A stretch of 64,000 nucleotides of DNA from an uncultured Clostridia bacterium (GTDB taxonomy: Bacteria > Bacillota > Clostridia > Oscillospirales > Ruminococcaceae): the NCBI GenBank assembly GCA_944386285.1, contig CALXAM010000007.1, forward strand, positions 1 through 64,000. The letters are read 5' to 3'. Positions 11,013-19,843 of the stretch are shown here, one piece after another; position 1 is the first letter of the stretch, and every line of letters starts with the position of its first letter. Position numbers and translations under genes: made by a program. Under the pieces are notes generated by a model that saw only the letters and a list, made by a program, of their open reading frames with translations, was not told the DNA's origin and made no database searches.

Positions 11013-12149
11013 ATGGCTTCTAAACGCATTCTTCTCGCTTTATTCTTTGCAGTAATCTTTTTGTTTCCCATTGTATCTCTGATTGTTCCGGATGAAACAT
11101 TTTCGGAACTTGAAAACCGCACACTCAAATCTGCCCCGACACTTTCAGCAGAAACAATTCTTGATAAATCTTTTATGGATGATACAGAAACCTATATGGC
11201 CGATCATATTGTCTTGCGTGATGAAATTGCAAAGGCAAAATCTGCGATTGAACTGGCAGCAGGGAAACGCGAATTGGGTGGAGTTTATGTTTGCAGTGAT
11301 AAACTTGTCGAGCACATTGACACGCCTGATAAAACCGTCACCGCACAAAATGCCGATGCAATCAACGCTTTTGCTGAAAAGTATAAAGGAAAGATTGATA
11401 CAACCGTTATGCTTGTTCCGACAGCAGAAACGATTTATTCTTCCTCTTTACCCATGTCAGCACCTTATTTTGATCAAACCACCTATATTAAATCGTTTTA
11501 CGACACGCTCCAAAACGTAAATACGGTGGATGCCTACGCGGTCCTTTCCGCGCATCAAAATGAATATATCTATTACCGCACCGACCATCATTGGACAAGT
11601 TACGGTGCATATCTTGGATATACCGCTCTCGCAAAATCATTAAACTTAAAGGCTGCAACCCATGATATGTTCAATATTGAACATGTGGCAAACGATTTTC
11701 TTGGTACGCTTTATTCCAAAGCGCTTTGCCACGAAGATTTTGCCGATGCAATTGATCTTTATACCTATTCTCAGGGTGACCCTGTTTCAGAAGTTGTACG
11801 CTACATGGGAAAGAACACGCAGACGTATTCCTCTCTCTTTTTCCGCGAAAATCTTGAAGGGAAAGACAAATATACCGTCTTTTTAGGACAAAATGCGCCG
11901 GTTGTAAAAATCAATACCAACATTAAAAACGGGAAAAAACTGATTGTCTTTAAAGACAGTTACGCAAACTCCATGATGCAGTTCTTAACGCTTCATTATG
12001 AAGAAATTGCAGTTGTCGACCTGCGTTATTTGAATGTTCCGCTTTCAGAATATCAGATAGACTTAAACGACTATCAGCAGGCACTGTTTTTATACAATGT
12101 GGGTACGTTCACAGACGATCAAAGTATGCGAAAATTGGCAGGATGCTAA
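11013..12149 (+). CDS. DHHW family protein (AlgJ/AlgX-like partner of the MBOAT protein)
   Basis: Exported protein of 378 aa with an N-terminal hydrophobic anchor (ILLALFFAVIFLFPIVSLIV) and the hallmark DHHW motif in YRTDHHWTSYGAY, plus a later KDSYAN motif; these match the SGNH-like catalytic residues of AlgJ/AlgX. It probably transfers acetyl groups delivered by the preceding MBOAT protein to a surface glycan. An in-frame ATG at 10992 overlaps the MBOAT stop, but AAAGGAGC ten bases before 11013 makes the second ATG the better start. Last gene of the run before the hairpin at 12167. Confidence 0.9.
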   Translation: MASKRILLALFFAVIFLFPIVSLIVPDETFSELENRTLKSAPTLSAETILDKSFMDDTETYMADHIVLRDEIAKAKSAIELAAGKRELGGVYVCSDKLVEHIDTPDKTVTAQNADAINAFAEKYKGKIDTTVMLVPTAETIYSSSLPMSAPYFDQTTYIKSFYDTLQNVNTVDAYAVLSAHQNEYIYYRTDHHWTSYGAYLGYTALAKSLNLKAATHDMFNIEHVANDFLGTLYSKALCHEDFADAIDLYTYSQGDPVSEVVRYMGKNTQTYSSLFFRENLEGKDKYTVFLGQNAPVVKINTNIKNGKKLIVFKDSYANSMMQFLTLHYEEIAVVDLRYLNVPLSEYQIDLNDYQQALFLYNVGTFTDDQSMRKLAGC

Positions 12150-12166
12150 CACATTTGAATAAAAAA

Positions 12167-12243
12167 TAAAAGACTTGCGCTTTCTGGTTTCGTATGTTAT
12201 ACTCGTGGCGAAATCAAACCAAACCGGAAAGCGAGGTCTTTTT
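12167..12243 (+). promoter_or_regulatory. Long hairpin with the GH27 promoter inside its loop
   Basis: Arms at about 12168-12190 and 12221-12242 are complementary over about 21 bp with one bulge and one G-U pair, followed by seven Ts. In read-through RNA from the upstream operon this would act as a terminator and also hide the GAGG ribosome site of the next gene. The loop contains a promoter, TTGCGC (12175-12180) and TATACT (12198-12203) with a 17-base spacer. Transcripts from it start after the left arm and cannot fold the hairpin. Confidence 0.75.
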
Positions 12244-12245
12244 TT

Positions 12246-13382
12246 ATGACACCGAACACCCCTCCAATGGGATGGAATTCATGGAATACATTCGCACAGA
12301 ATATTGATGAAACACTCATTCTCGAAAGTGCTGACCGCATGGTTGAAACCGGAATGCGTGACGCAGGATACCGTTATCTTGTCATTGACGATTGCTGGGC
12401 ACAGCGGGAACGCGACGCATCCGGTCATCTCGTTCCTAATCCGGAAAAATTCCCGCATGGCATGCGGTATGTTTCGGATTATGTTCACAGCAAAGGTCTT
12501 TTATTCGGCATGTACTCATGTGCCGGTATGATGACCTGTGCCGGATATCCGGGCAGCTTCGGACATGAATTTGAAGATGCCAAAACCTTTGCGGAGTGGG
12601 GCGTTGATTTCTTAAAATACGACTATTGCTACAAACCTTCTCATGCCGCGGGCGATCTTCTATATCGGAAAATGGGAACTGCACTCAAGAATTGCGGCAG
12701 AGATATTTTATTCTCCGCTTGCAGCTGGGGTGCAGATAACACGGAACAGTGGATTCGTACAACCGGTGCAGGGATGTGGCGTTCCACATTAGATATTGTT
12801 GACGCATGGAAATCCGTGCATGATGTGCATGCACTTCAGACCCGTTTATTGCCCTATGGCGGTAAAGGCTGCTTTAATGATATGGATATGCTGATTGTCG
12901 GCATGAACGGAAAAGGGCATGTTGGCTTAACCGGATGCAGCTTTGAGGAATATAAAACACATTTCTCATTATGGGCTCTGCTTGCATCTCCGCTTATGGC
13001 AGGCTGTGATCTGCGTACTATGGATGAGAAGGCAAAACAGATTCTTCTCAACAAAGATATGATTGCAATCAACCAAGATCCGCTTTGTGCGCAGCCGTAT
13101 ATCGCAGGCGGACATCCATGGCCGGATGCAAACGAAGACTATATCTGGACACGTTCACTTGCAAATGGTGATTTGGCAATCGGTTTCTTTAACATGGGTG
13201 ATACCGATACGAATATGACGGTCAGCTTATATGATCTGGGATTTGACAAGGGCTGCGGAAAAACGCTGTCCCTGTTTGATGTTTGGAGCAAGGAAGTTTC
13301 CCGTCCAATAAACGACAGCATTACACATACCGTCAAGGCGCACGAGTGCATCGTCTATCGTGCAAGTGTGGTAGACGCATGA
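12246..13382 (+). CDS. Alpha-galactosidase, glycoside hydrolase family 27
   Basis: GH27 enzyme of 378 aa that removes terminal alpha-galactose. The N-terminal PPMGWNSWN and DDCW motifs, the nucleophile D126 in LKYDYC and the acid/base D183 in WRSTLD (the R-x3-D pattern) are all present. A C-terminal beta-domain follows. There is no signal peptide, so it acts in the cytoplasm on imported oligosaccharides such as melibiose or raffinose-type sugars; the substrate is inferred. Its stop overlaps the start of the zinc-ribbon gene (ATGA). Confidence 0.95.
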   Translation: MTPNTPPMGWNSWNTFAQNIDETLILESADRMVETGMRDAGYRYLVIDDCWAQRERDASGHLVPNPEKFPHGMRYVSDYVHSKGLLFGMYSCAGMMTCAGYPGSFGHEFEDAKTFAEWGVDFLKYDYCYKPSHAAGDLLYRKMGTALKNCGRDILFSACSWGADNTEQWIRTTGAGMWRSTLDIVDAWKSVHDVHALQTRLLPYGGKGCFNDMDMLIVGMNGKGHVGLTGCSFEEYKTHFSLWALLASPLMAGCDLRTMDEKAKQILLNKDMIAINQDPLCAQPYIAGGHPWPDANEDYIWTRSLANGDLAIGFFNMGDTDTNMTVSLYDLGFDKGCGKTLSLFDVWSKEVSRPINDSITHTVKAHECIVYRASVVDA

Positions 13383-13573
13383 GCGCACGGTGTAAGGAAT
13401 GCGGCGCACCGCTCAGCAATAATGAGATCGGTTTATTTAAAAAATTAGTAAGCCGCCGTGCAGAATCTTTTTTGTGTATCCACTGTCTTGCAAAGACATT
13501 TTCTTGTGATGAGTCTTTGCTTTATGAAAAAATAGAACAATTTAAAGAGGCAGGATGCACCCTGTTCGTTTAA
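13379..13573 (+). CDS. Small zinc-ribbon protein
   Basis: Encodes 64 aa beginning MSARCKECG. Two Cys pairs, CKEC near the N-terminus and CIHC about 30 residues on, could bind one zinc ion. The start ATG overlaps the GH27 stop as ATGA, the sign of translational coupling, and the frame runs to the terminator at 13581. Function is unknown. I treat it as real because of the coupling, the Cys pairs and its fit between stop and terminator. Confidence 0.72.
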   Translation: MSARCKECGAPLSNNEIGLFKKLVSRRAESFLCIHCLAKTFSCDESLLYEKIEQFKEAGCTLFV

Positions 13574-13578
13574 AAATA

Positions 13579-13606
13579 AAAACGCCGGAGTTTCCGGCGT
13601 TTTTAT
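13579..13606. terminator. Bidirectional terminator
   Basis: AACGCCGGA and TCCGGCGTT form a stem with As on the left and Ts on the right. It can end both the GH27 operon (plus) and the converging sigma-factor operon (minus). Confidence 0.88.
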
Positions 13607-13615
13607 TTTTAGGAT

Positions 13616-14374
13616 TTATTCGTTTTCTGATGTATCCGCGAACGGATCGGTCTGGATAATCCATTGGACAAGCTCGGATTCCGTCATTTTATCCAGTTGA
13701 TCCCGGGTGAGTTGTGCGGATATTCCTTGTGTTTGCGGCTCCTTCGCTTCAAGAACCAAATAATAATAGGGCGGTTCATATGCGTTTTTCTGAAGCGCTG
13801 TTTGTACCTGCTTTAACAATGCCGCGCCCTTTTGTGCATCCGGAAATGAAACGGTTGTGCGAATCATTAACTCAACTTCACAAGCATCTACCGCTTTATT
13901 GGAAAAGGGCATTCCATGGGAAATGCCGTCTAATGAATCCGTTTCTGAAAGATGCGGAGAAATGTATGAAGTGTGATGATCTTTGCCCATGATCTCATCA
14001 AGAATGGGACGAATATACGCATCATACTCCTCAGCGATACGCCAACGCGTTGTACCGAATTGTACAATATCCGATTCATATGTGTCTGATATGATTTCGC
14101 CGCCCCGCACTTCTACCGTAAATTGTTCATCGATATTTTCATCAGAAGAAAGCCGTACCACATAGCTTCCAAATTTGAAATTATAATTTGATTCTTCTGC
14201 ACGCCACTCACGCTGCGGATATGTTTTGTCAGCATAGGCTTTCGCCGTATTTTTCGCCATCCATCCGCTGATTGGATTTCCGAGGAAACTCATCGCAATC
14301 CATACACAAAAGCCAATCAATAAAAATGCACAAGTCCCGGCAGCGATTTTAATTGCAAGTCTTTTCTTCGTCAT
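13616..14374 (-). CDS. YfjL-like membrane-anchored protein
   Basis: Protein of 252 aa with a short cytoplasmic start, one transmembrane helix (about residues 9-31) and an extracytoplasmic domain. The region after the helix (WMAKNTAKAYADKTYP and following) resembles YfjL-type proteins. Third gene of an ECF sigma operon, overlapping the anti-sigma gene by 26 bases with GGAGCGGGAGG upstream. It is therefore likely to sense or modulate the signal for that sigma factor, which is an inference from position. Confidence 0.75.
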   Translation of the reverse strand: MTKKRLAIKIAAGTCAFLLIGFCVWIAMSFLGNPISGWMAKNTAKAYADKTYPQREWRAEESNYNFKFGSYVVRLSSDENIDEQFTVEVRGGEIISDTYESDIVQFGTTRWRIAEEYDAYIRPILDEIMGKDHHTSYISPHLSETDSLDGISHGMPFSNKAVDACEVELMIRTTVSFPDAQKGAALLKQVQTALQKNAYEPPYYYLVLEAKEPQTQGISAQLTRDQLDKMTESELVQWIIQTDPFADTSENE

Positions 14375-14927
14375 GTTCCTCCCGCTCCTTTCGAAATGCG
14401 ATGTGTAAAAGCCAACCGATCAGGACACCGATCCCTGTAAATACTGCATATAAAAGGGCCATGATGCCGCTTGCCAGAAAAAAGCTCCACCACGGCGCCG
14501 AAGTGACACCACCTGAAAAAAATGGTGCCAGTGTTTGCGGAAGCTGCCATAAACAGGTGATAAAAAATACGCCAATTGGCACAGCAAAGCTCCACTTTCG
14601 AAATAAAAAGTAACCAAACGCGCCGAGAATCGGTAACCCGATCAGATTATAAAACATCGAAAACGTATTGATGACCGATGCTGCCAGCAACGCGCCGCAC
14701 AGCAGAAGCAAAACGCCGCCCCAAAACAATGCACGCCGCGTCCGCTTTAAAACCGTCTGTTTTGTGCCAACAGGCAGCACCTCTATCGGAAGTGTGCCCA
14801 TTTTCTCCCGGCAGCTGTCACACGTTTTGATATGTTCACAGACGAGCGCTTTCGACGGCTCACTTGCCACACCGTCTATGACCAGCGGAATTAAATCCTC
14901 GATCACTTCACATGGAATCTGTTTCAT
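14349..14927 (-). CDS. Anti-sigma factor with zinc-finger (zf-HC2) domain
   Basis: Membrane protein of 192 aa. The N-terminus carries H-x3-C-x2-C (HIKTCDSC), the zinc-binding anti-sigma signature, followed by four hydrophobic segments. Such proteins hold the neighbouring ECF sigma factor inactive at the membrane. The frame is open further upstream, but AGGAGGGA before the ATG at 14927 fixes the start. That start overlaps the sigma stop by four bases (ATGA), tying their synthesis together. Confidence 0.88.
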   Translation of the reverse strand: MKQIPCEVIEDLIPLVIDGVASEPSKALVCEHIKTCDSCREKMGTLPIEVLPVGTKQTVLKRTRRALFWGGVLLLLCGALLAASVINTFSMFYNLIGLPILGAFGYFLFRKWSFAVPIGVFFITCLWQLPQTLAPFFSGGVTSAPWWSFFLASGIMALLYAVFTGIGVLIGWLLHIAFRKEREEHDEEKTCN

Positions 14928-15409
14928 AAAAATCCCTCCTTTGAAAGCATATCGATCAGCCATCGTTTGACACGCGAAAACAGTACACGTGCTGTGTTTT
15001 CATGAATATTGCATCGAGCGGCAATCTGTGCATATGCGTATCCATCCGCACGCATCCAGAAAATTGTGCGTTCCGTTTCACTGCGGGTGCTCATGAGCGT
15101 CTTGATCCGGTCAAGCAGTGCACGGTTTTCCGCTATCTCCTCAACCGACACACTCAAACAGTCGGCAAGCGGCTCATCACCGCTTAATCTCTTCGATTTT
15201 TTTAATTGCGAAAGCCAGACGTTTCGCGCAATGCCGAACAGCCATGTCTTTTCGCTCGATTCCCCGCGGAATACGGAAAGTGCGCCGATCACCCGCACAA
15301 ACGTTTCCGAGAGAAGATCCTCCGAAAGGGCGGCGTCGTGTGTCAAAAAGAGCAGATACCGGTATAGATCCGCCGCGTACGCATCGTACAGCCCTTCGAT
15401 GACCTGCAT
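14924..15409 (-). CDS. ECF RNA polymerase sigma factor
   Basis: Sigma-70 family protein of 161 aa with region 2 (LYDAYAADLYRYLLFLTHD to RGESSEKTWLFGIARNVW) and region 4 (ERTIFWMRADGYAYAQIAARC, a helix-turn-helix). The frame is open to 15442, but AAAGGAGGCGG eight bases before the ATG at 15409 favours the shorter form. First gene of a three-gene operon with its anti-sigma factor and a YfjL-like protein, so it is probably autoregulated and responds to an envelope signal. I could not identify a clear ECF-type promoter upstream. Confidence 0.92.
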   Translation of the reverse strand: MQVIEGLYDAYAADLYRYLLFLTHDAALSEDLLSETFVRVIGALSVFRGESSEKTWLFGIARNVWLSQLKKSKRLSGDEPLADCLSVSVEEIAENRALLDRIKTLMSTRSETERTIFWMRADGYAYAQIAARCNIHENTARVLFSRVKRWLIDMLSKEGFL

Positions 15410-15493
15410 GACCGCCGCCTCCTTTCGATTGATTTCTTTCATCTAATGAGTTCCGTTTTTACACATTTCGCAACATGAGATCAAAAGTTTTTT

Positions 15494-15536
15494 GAAAAAA
15501 TCCGCTTTCCTATAAAAGAAAGCGGATTTTATTTTG
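15494..15536. terminator. Terminator of proS
   Basis: AATCCGCTTTC and GAAAGCGGATT form an 11-bp perfect stem flanked by A and T tracts on both sides. It ends proS on the minus strand and insulates the sigma operon. Confidence 0.85.
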
Positions 15537-15549
15537 TGTTCTAAAAGGA

Positions 15550-16989
15550 TTAGTACTGTTTACCCCAAACAACCATGTGTTTTGCCGGTTTTCCGCAGCA
15601 GACGCAAACGTCAGATACGTGTTCCTCTTCAAACGGGATGCAGCGGGACTTCACGCCGCCGGTTTCCTCTTTGAGTTTTTCCTCACATTCTGTGCAGCCG
15701 CACCACATTGCACGGATAAAGCCCGGATGGTTTTTGGCAATGTCCAAGAACTCCTCATGTGTTCTCGCAGTGAATGTTTTGGATACAAGATTTGCTTTTG
15801 CTTTTTCATACAGTCCCTGATGCAGTGCTGCAAGTGCAGATTCAATCGCCTCATCCAGATGATCTAGACTTACAAACTGTTTTTCACGGTTATCACGGCG
15901 AACGAGAACACACTGATTTTTCTCAATGTCTTTAGGGCCGATCTCCAAACGCAGCGGTACACCTTTCATCTCATATTCGCTGAACTTCCAGCCCGGTGAG
16001 TTATCCGAGTCGTCAAGTTTCACACGGTATTTTGTACGCAGCGAATTAAGCAGCTCGTTTGCTTTGTCCAGAACGCCCGGTTTGTGCATTGCGATCGGTA
16101 CAATTACAATCTGAATCGGTGCAATTTTCGGCGGCAGTACAAGGCCGTTGTCATCGCCGTGGGTCATGATGATCGCACCGATCATACGGGTGGAAACGCC
16201 CCAGGAAGTCTGGTGCGGGTATTTTAACTTATTGTCACGATCCGTAAAGGTGATGTCAAACGCTTTCGCAAAGCCATCGCCGAAATAGTGCGAAGTACCG
16301 CCCTGAAGCGCAACACCATTGTGCATCATCGGCTCGATGGTATACGTTGCCTGTGCGCCGGCGAATTTTTCTTTTTCGGTTTTTTGACCGACAACTGCCG
16401 GAATCGCAAGTGTGTCACGGTAGAAATCCTCGTAGCACTTTAACATACGCAATGTCTCTTCGCGCGCTTCCTCCTCGGTTGCGTGCATCGTGTGACCTTC
16501 CTGCCACAAGAATTCAGAGGTGCGCAAAAACGGACGGGTTGTTTTCTCCCAACGCATGACATTGCACCACTGGTTATACAGCTTCGGCAAATCGCGATAG
16601 GAATGAATAATATCTTTGTAATGTGCACAGAACAGCGTTTCCGAGGTCGGACGAATACACAGACGTTCTGCCAATTTGTTTTCGCCGCCCTGTGTCACCC
16701 ATGCAACTTCCGGTGCAAAACCTTCGACATGGTCTTTTTCCCGCTGCAATAAGCTTTCCGGAATTAGCAGCGGCATATATACGTTTTCGTGTCCGAGCGC
16801 TTTAAACCGTGCATCAAGATCTTTTTGGATATTTTCCCAGATTGCATACCCATACGGACGAATAATCATACAGCCCTTGACGCTTGAATAGTCGACAAGT
16901 TCAGCCTTTTTGACTACGTCGGTATACCATTTTGCGAAGTCGACGTCCATCGCAGTAATGTCGTCAACCATTTTCTTCTGTTCAGCCAT
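15550..16989 (-). CDS. proS: Prolyl-tRNA synthetase, archaeal/eukaryotic type
   Basis: Class II synthetase of 479 aa that charges tRNA-Pro. It lacks the editing insertion of the long bacterial form and instead has the short archaeal-type layout: the class II core ([17 protein letters not shown]), an anticodon domain ([11 protein letters not shown]), and a Cys-rich zinc-binding C-terminus (CGCTECEEK ... CVCCGKP) ending in tyrosine. An AAGGAG site precedes the ATG. It stands alone with its own promoter and terminator. The archaeal-like type occurs in many Clostridia. Confidence 0.97.
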   Translation of the reverse strand: MAEQKKMVDDITAMDVDFAKWYTDVVKKAELVDYSSVKGCMIIRPYGYAIWENIQKDLDARFKALGHENVYMPLLIPESLLQREKDHVEGFAPEVAWVTQGGENKLAERLCIRPTSETLFCAHYKDIIHSYRDLPKLYNQWCNVMRWEKTTRPFLRTSEFLWQEGHTMHATEEEAREETLRMLKCYEDFYRDTLAIPAVVGQKTEKEKFAGAQATYTIEPMMHNGVALQGGTSHYFGDGFAKAFDITFTDRDNKLKYPHQTSWGVSTRMIGAIIMTHGDDNGLVLPPKIAPIQIVIVPIAMHKPGVLDKANELLNSLRTKYRVKLDDSDNSPGWKFSEYEMKGVPLRLEIGPKDIEKNQCVLVRRDNREKQFVSLDHLDEAIESALAALHQGLYEKAKANLVSKTFTARTHEEFLDIAKNHPGFIRAMWCGCTECEEKLKEETGGVKSRCIPFEEEHVSDVCVCCGKPAKHMVVWGKQY

Positions 16990-17025
16990 AAAAATGATAC
17001 TCCTTGCATTTCATTCGTATCGTTT

Positions 17026-17054
17026 ATTATATCATTCTTTCTCACGCTTTGCAA
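17026..17054 (-). promoter_or_regulatory. proS promoter
   Basis: On the minus strand TTGCAA and TATAAT with a 17-base spacer, about 35 bases before the proS start. No T-box is present in the short leader, unlike alaS. Confidence 0.8.
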
Positions 17055-17119
17055 GAAATCAAACGTCATATTCATTTAAAACTTGTAGGAAAAATAGGCT
17101 TTTATGATGAAAAAACAGG

Positions 17120-17148
17120 TTGCGGGAAACGAGCTGCCGCAGTATAAT
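17120..17148 (+). promoter_or_regulatory. Promoter of the LytTR operon
   Basis: TTGCGG and TATAAT with a 17-base spacer, about 35 bases before the LytTR start codon. Confidence 0.78.
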
Positions 17149-17184
17149 AAAACAAACATCAGTGATGGAAAGTGAGGGGGCTAC

Positions 17185-17625
17185 ATGGAAGTAAAGATTA
17201 CGATTGATCCCACTGCAAAGGAACCTTGTATAGAAATCCGTACAGCGGTGATTACAGAAGAGCTTTCCGCATTGGCGACACGTCTTTCGGAATCAGGAAG
17301 CACGTTAATTGCAGGGTTTTTGGACGATCAGATTATTCCCATTTCTCCCATGCAAATTGTTCGGATTTTTACAGAAGGCGCACGTGTGTTTGCAGAAACA
17401 ACAGATTTATGTGTAGTATTAAAATATCGACTTTATGAACTTGAAATGCTTTTACACGAGCCTTTTTTCCTTCGTATTTCTCATTCAGAAATCGTCAATT
17501 TCAAACAAGTCAAAAGTATGGATATGAGTATGGCGGGAACGATTTCACTGCTGCTGACAAACGGAAAAAAATCATATGTTTCCCGACGCTATGTTGCAAA
17601 GATTAAATCATTTTTGGGACTTTAA
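17185..17625 (+). CDS. LytTR DNA-binding transcriptional regulator
   Basis: Protein of 146 aa. The C-terminal half carries the LytTR fold with FLRISHSEIVNFKQVKSM and the terminal SRRYVAKIKSFL. The N-terminal ~45 residues form a small alpha/beta segment, with no receiver domain. Together with the DUF3021 membrane protein that follows it forms the common LytTR-DUF3021 pair, in which the membrane protein restrains the regulator. The target genes are not visible. A GAGGGGG site precedes the ATG. Confidence 0.88.
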   Translation: MEVKITIDPTAKEPCIEIRTAVITEELSALATRLSESGSTLIAGFLDDQIIPISPMQIVRIFTEGARVFAETTDLCVVLKYRLYELEMLLHEPFFLRISHSEIVNFKQVKSMDMSMAGTISLLLTNGKKSYVSRRYVAKIKSFLGL

Positions 17626-17639
17626 AGAGAAAGGAAGGG

Positions 17640-18209
17640 ATGAAAGTCGTGAAACGATCTGTAATTTTTCGAATGCTTTGTTTCGGTGCGCTTGGCGGCG
17701 TGGCTGTTCTTTCAATCAACTGTCTATTGGGATTTTTAATTTGTTCGGATCCGTTGTTGTTATTTACACCGCTCACACACCTATTTCCCACTGCGCATTC
17801 GGTAGCCGTCGTTGGTACCATCCTATTTGTGCTTTATGGTGCAGCCACAGCTGCAAACGTACTGCTGTTCAAGTCAGAACGTCTTACATTACCAGGTCAG
17901 ACCGTCTGCGCTGCATCGCTCAATACCGTATTACTTTTACTGACCGCCGTACTATGCGATCAATTTGAAGGGAAAACCGTTCTTTTGATTGTGACGGGTT
18001 CCGCCGTACTGCATGTGATCATTTGGCTTTTACGTACATGGCGATGGAAATGCCGCGTCCATGAAGTCAATTCACTTCTTTCACAATCCGATTCTTCTCA
18101 TTCACTCACTACGACAATGATCGGCGAAGCCGTTTCAACTACACTGCTTTGGTTTTGTTTTTTAACCCTTCTTTTGTCGCCGTTGTTCTTGTTATATTTT
18201 TGGGAATAA
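17640..18209 (+). CDS. DUF3021-like membrane partner of the LytTR regulator
   Basis: Membrane protein of 189 aa with four predicted helices in the first ~130 residues and a further hydrophobic helix at the C-terminus. Size, topology and position 14 bases after a LytTR gene match the DUF3021 partners described as membrane inhibitors of LytTR regulators. The extra C-terminal helix is longer than I expect for the family. Start ATG at 17640 follows AAAGGAAGG closely; GTG at 17649 is possible. Confidence 0.7.
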   Translation: MKVVKRSVIFRMLCFGALGGVAVLSINCLLGFLICSDPLLLFTPLTHLFPTAHSVAVVGTILFVLYGAATAANVLLFKSERLTLPGQTVCAASLNTVLLLLTAVLCDQFEGKTVLLIVTGSAVLHVIIWLLRTWRWKCRVHEVNSLLSQSDSSHSLTTTMIGEAVSTTLLWFCFLTLLLSPLFLLYFWE

Positions 18210-18354
18210 AAGTGGAATAACCAGTAATAGTTAAAGGATAGACATCGAAGACAAATCAACTGTTAAAAGATGAAGTCCGGATTGTGTGATGAAAGGGTAC
18301 AGTCAGAAAAAATATAATGCAATAAAACGTGTTGAGATAAGATTTGATATAAAG

Positions 18355-18390
18355 AAAACCGGCGAACATGTTTGTTCGCCGGTTTTTTCT
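18355..18390. terminator. Bidirectional terminator
   Basis: ACCGGCGAAC and GTTCGCCGGT form a 10-bp stem with A-rich left and T-rich right flanks. It serves the LytTR operon on the plus strand and the PBP / deacetylase / TnpV-like run on the minus strand. Confidence 0.88.
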
Positions 18391-18422
18391 ATGGGAGTTA
18401 AGAAAAAAGAAAAGTATCAATA

Positions 18423-18761
18423 TTAAACAGGGCGTTTGAGCTCACGTGAGATAACCTCATCTGCGGCTTCCGCCAAAATGTTCATATGTGCAGCAACTTC
18501 TAAAAAGCTGCTTGTTTTAGGACGCGGATACTTCTTTTGAAGTTCCTGTACCAACATAAGTTTTAAATCCGTCAGCTCCTGTTCACGCAGATAAATTCGC
18601 TGCAACAGGGTTCCGGATAATACTAGACTCCAATAGCGATCGGGATAATCGTTTTTCATCATACGCAAAATCTCCATGCCGTAGTAGCCTAGCGGTTTTG
18701 GCAGTTCCTCCGGTTCTAACACCACAGTCGGAAGCGACAGGGGATTTGTTTTTACAGTCAT
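18423..18761 (-). CDS. TnpV-like small protein
   Basis: Encodes 112 aa starting MTVKTNPLSLPTV, with AGGAGAAG just upstream; the frame is open further, but this start is clearly the better one. The pattern YxxLxxSGTL near residue 50, a central E-rich helix and a final N-x-L-x-E-A-A-x-E-V-I-x-R-E-L helix follow the TnpV family layout (see also the ICE copy at 34236). TnpV proteins are known from Tn4451-type elements with unclear function. Here it sits alone on the chromosome with no transposase nearby. Confidence 0.6.
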   Translation of the reverse strand: MTVKTNPLSLPTVVLEPEELPKPLGYYGMEILRMMKNDYPDRYWSLVLSGTLLQRIYLREQELTDLKLMLVQELQKKYPRPKTSSFLEVAAHMNILAEAADEVISRELKRPV

Positions 18762-18906
18762 TGTTTCTTCTCCTTTAGTCGATGATCGTATGAAGACATC
18801 AGATGATTTTTCGGTTGTCCTTTGGTTCATCTTTATTGTACAAAACCTTTGTGAACAAACCATAAACCGATCATCTCGGATTTGTATTTCTTCTGTAAAT
18901 CTCATT

Positions 18907-19791
18907 TTACAATTCATCTGTCTCAATCCCCATTTTTGAAAAAAACGTATGCGTGTCATAGCGGTGGGCGCGATTAAACCGCCCCAGTACAATGGGAAGT
19001 GTATCCCCTTGCGAAATGCTTGAAACTTTTTCTTCGCATGAAAGGAGGATTTCGAAAGTCATTTCCTTTAAAACAGGTGCGCTTTCCTTGCAGATTGCAC
19101 CAAACGGATAGGCGAAAATGCGGGGCGCAGTATCTAAATGTTCCTCGCACAATTGATTCATATGTGATAAATCATCATATAACGCTTGCTGATATGACGT
19201 CACATCTTCGCCTGCCATTTTCTGAATTCCTTTTCTTCCACCGTTTTTTCCATCTCCGTGCATGTTGTACGTGTGACTTGCAAGTTCAAATACACCGCTT
19301 TGAAGCATTTCGCGCAGTTCTTCCCATCCGGTATTCGCGTAGTTGACATGACGCGGTTCATTGGGATCAGAAAATTGTTCTGTATATACACCGACGGGGG
19401 CAATGACCGCACACATTCCGTACTGTTTTAAAAGCGGGAACGCATAGACATACGTACTTAAAAACGCATCATCAAACGTGATCATCACGGCTTTTGAAGG
19501 GAGCGACTCACCGTTTTTTACAAACTGAAGAACAGCTTGCGCTGAAACCGTTTGATATCCTGCTTTTTTTAAAAACTTGAGATCTGACTCAAACTGTGCA
19601 GGTGAAATCACATAGTCTCCAAGTCTGGATGCTGATTCAGAAATGTGATGGTACATCAAGACTGGAAGTTGCATCGTTTGTTTGGGTGTTGCAGATGCAG
19701 GAAAAACCGGATGTTCTAAAAGTGTGCATGCTGCTACTAATAAAAAAGCCAATAGGACGGATGTCATTTTTTTACACAGTACTCGCTTCAA
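18907..19791 (-). CDS. Polysaccharide deacetylase (NodB domain), exported
   Basis: Protein of about 294 aa with an N-terminal signal (VLLAFLLVAAC, also a possible lipobox with C at the cut site) and a NodB fold: YHHIS, the TFDDAF metal/catalytic motif and the SHTYNMH histidine motif. Such enzymes deacetylate peptidoglycan or other N-acetylated glycans outside the cell. The start is a TTG: GGAGGG lies directly before a TTG at 19797 and about six bases before the TTG at 19791, which I prefer. It follows the PBP gene in the same direction, consistent with cell-wall work. Confidence 0.88.
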   Translation of the reverse strand: MKRVLCKKMTSVLLAFLLVAACTLLEHPVFPASATPKQTMQLPVLMYHHISESASRLGDYVISPAQFESDLKFLKKAGYQTVSAQAVLQFVKNGESLPSKAVMITFDDAFLSTYVYAFPLLKQYGMCAVIAPVGVYTEQFSDPNEPRHVNYANTGWEELREMLQSGVFELASHTYNMHGDGKNGGRKGIQKMAGEDVTSYQQALYDDLSHMNQLCEEHLDTAPRIFAYPFGAICKESAPVLKEMTFEILLSCEEKVSSISQGDTLPIVLGRFNRAHRYDTHTFFSKMGIETDEL

Positions 19792-19843
19792 TAACAACCC
19801 TCCTTTCCCATTTCAGTATATGCACAGTCGTTTTGCTTTTTTC

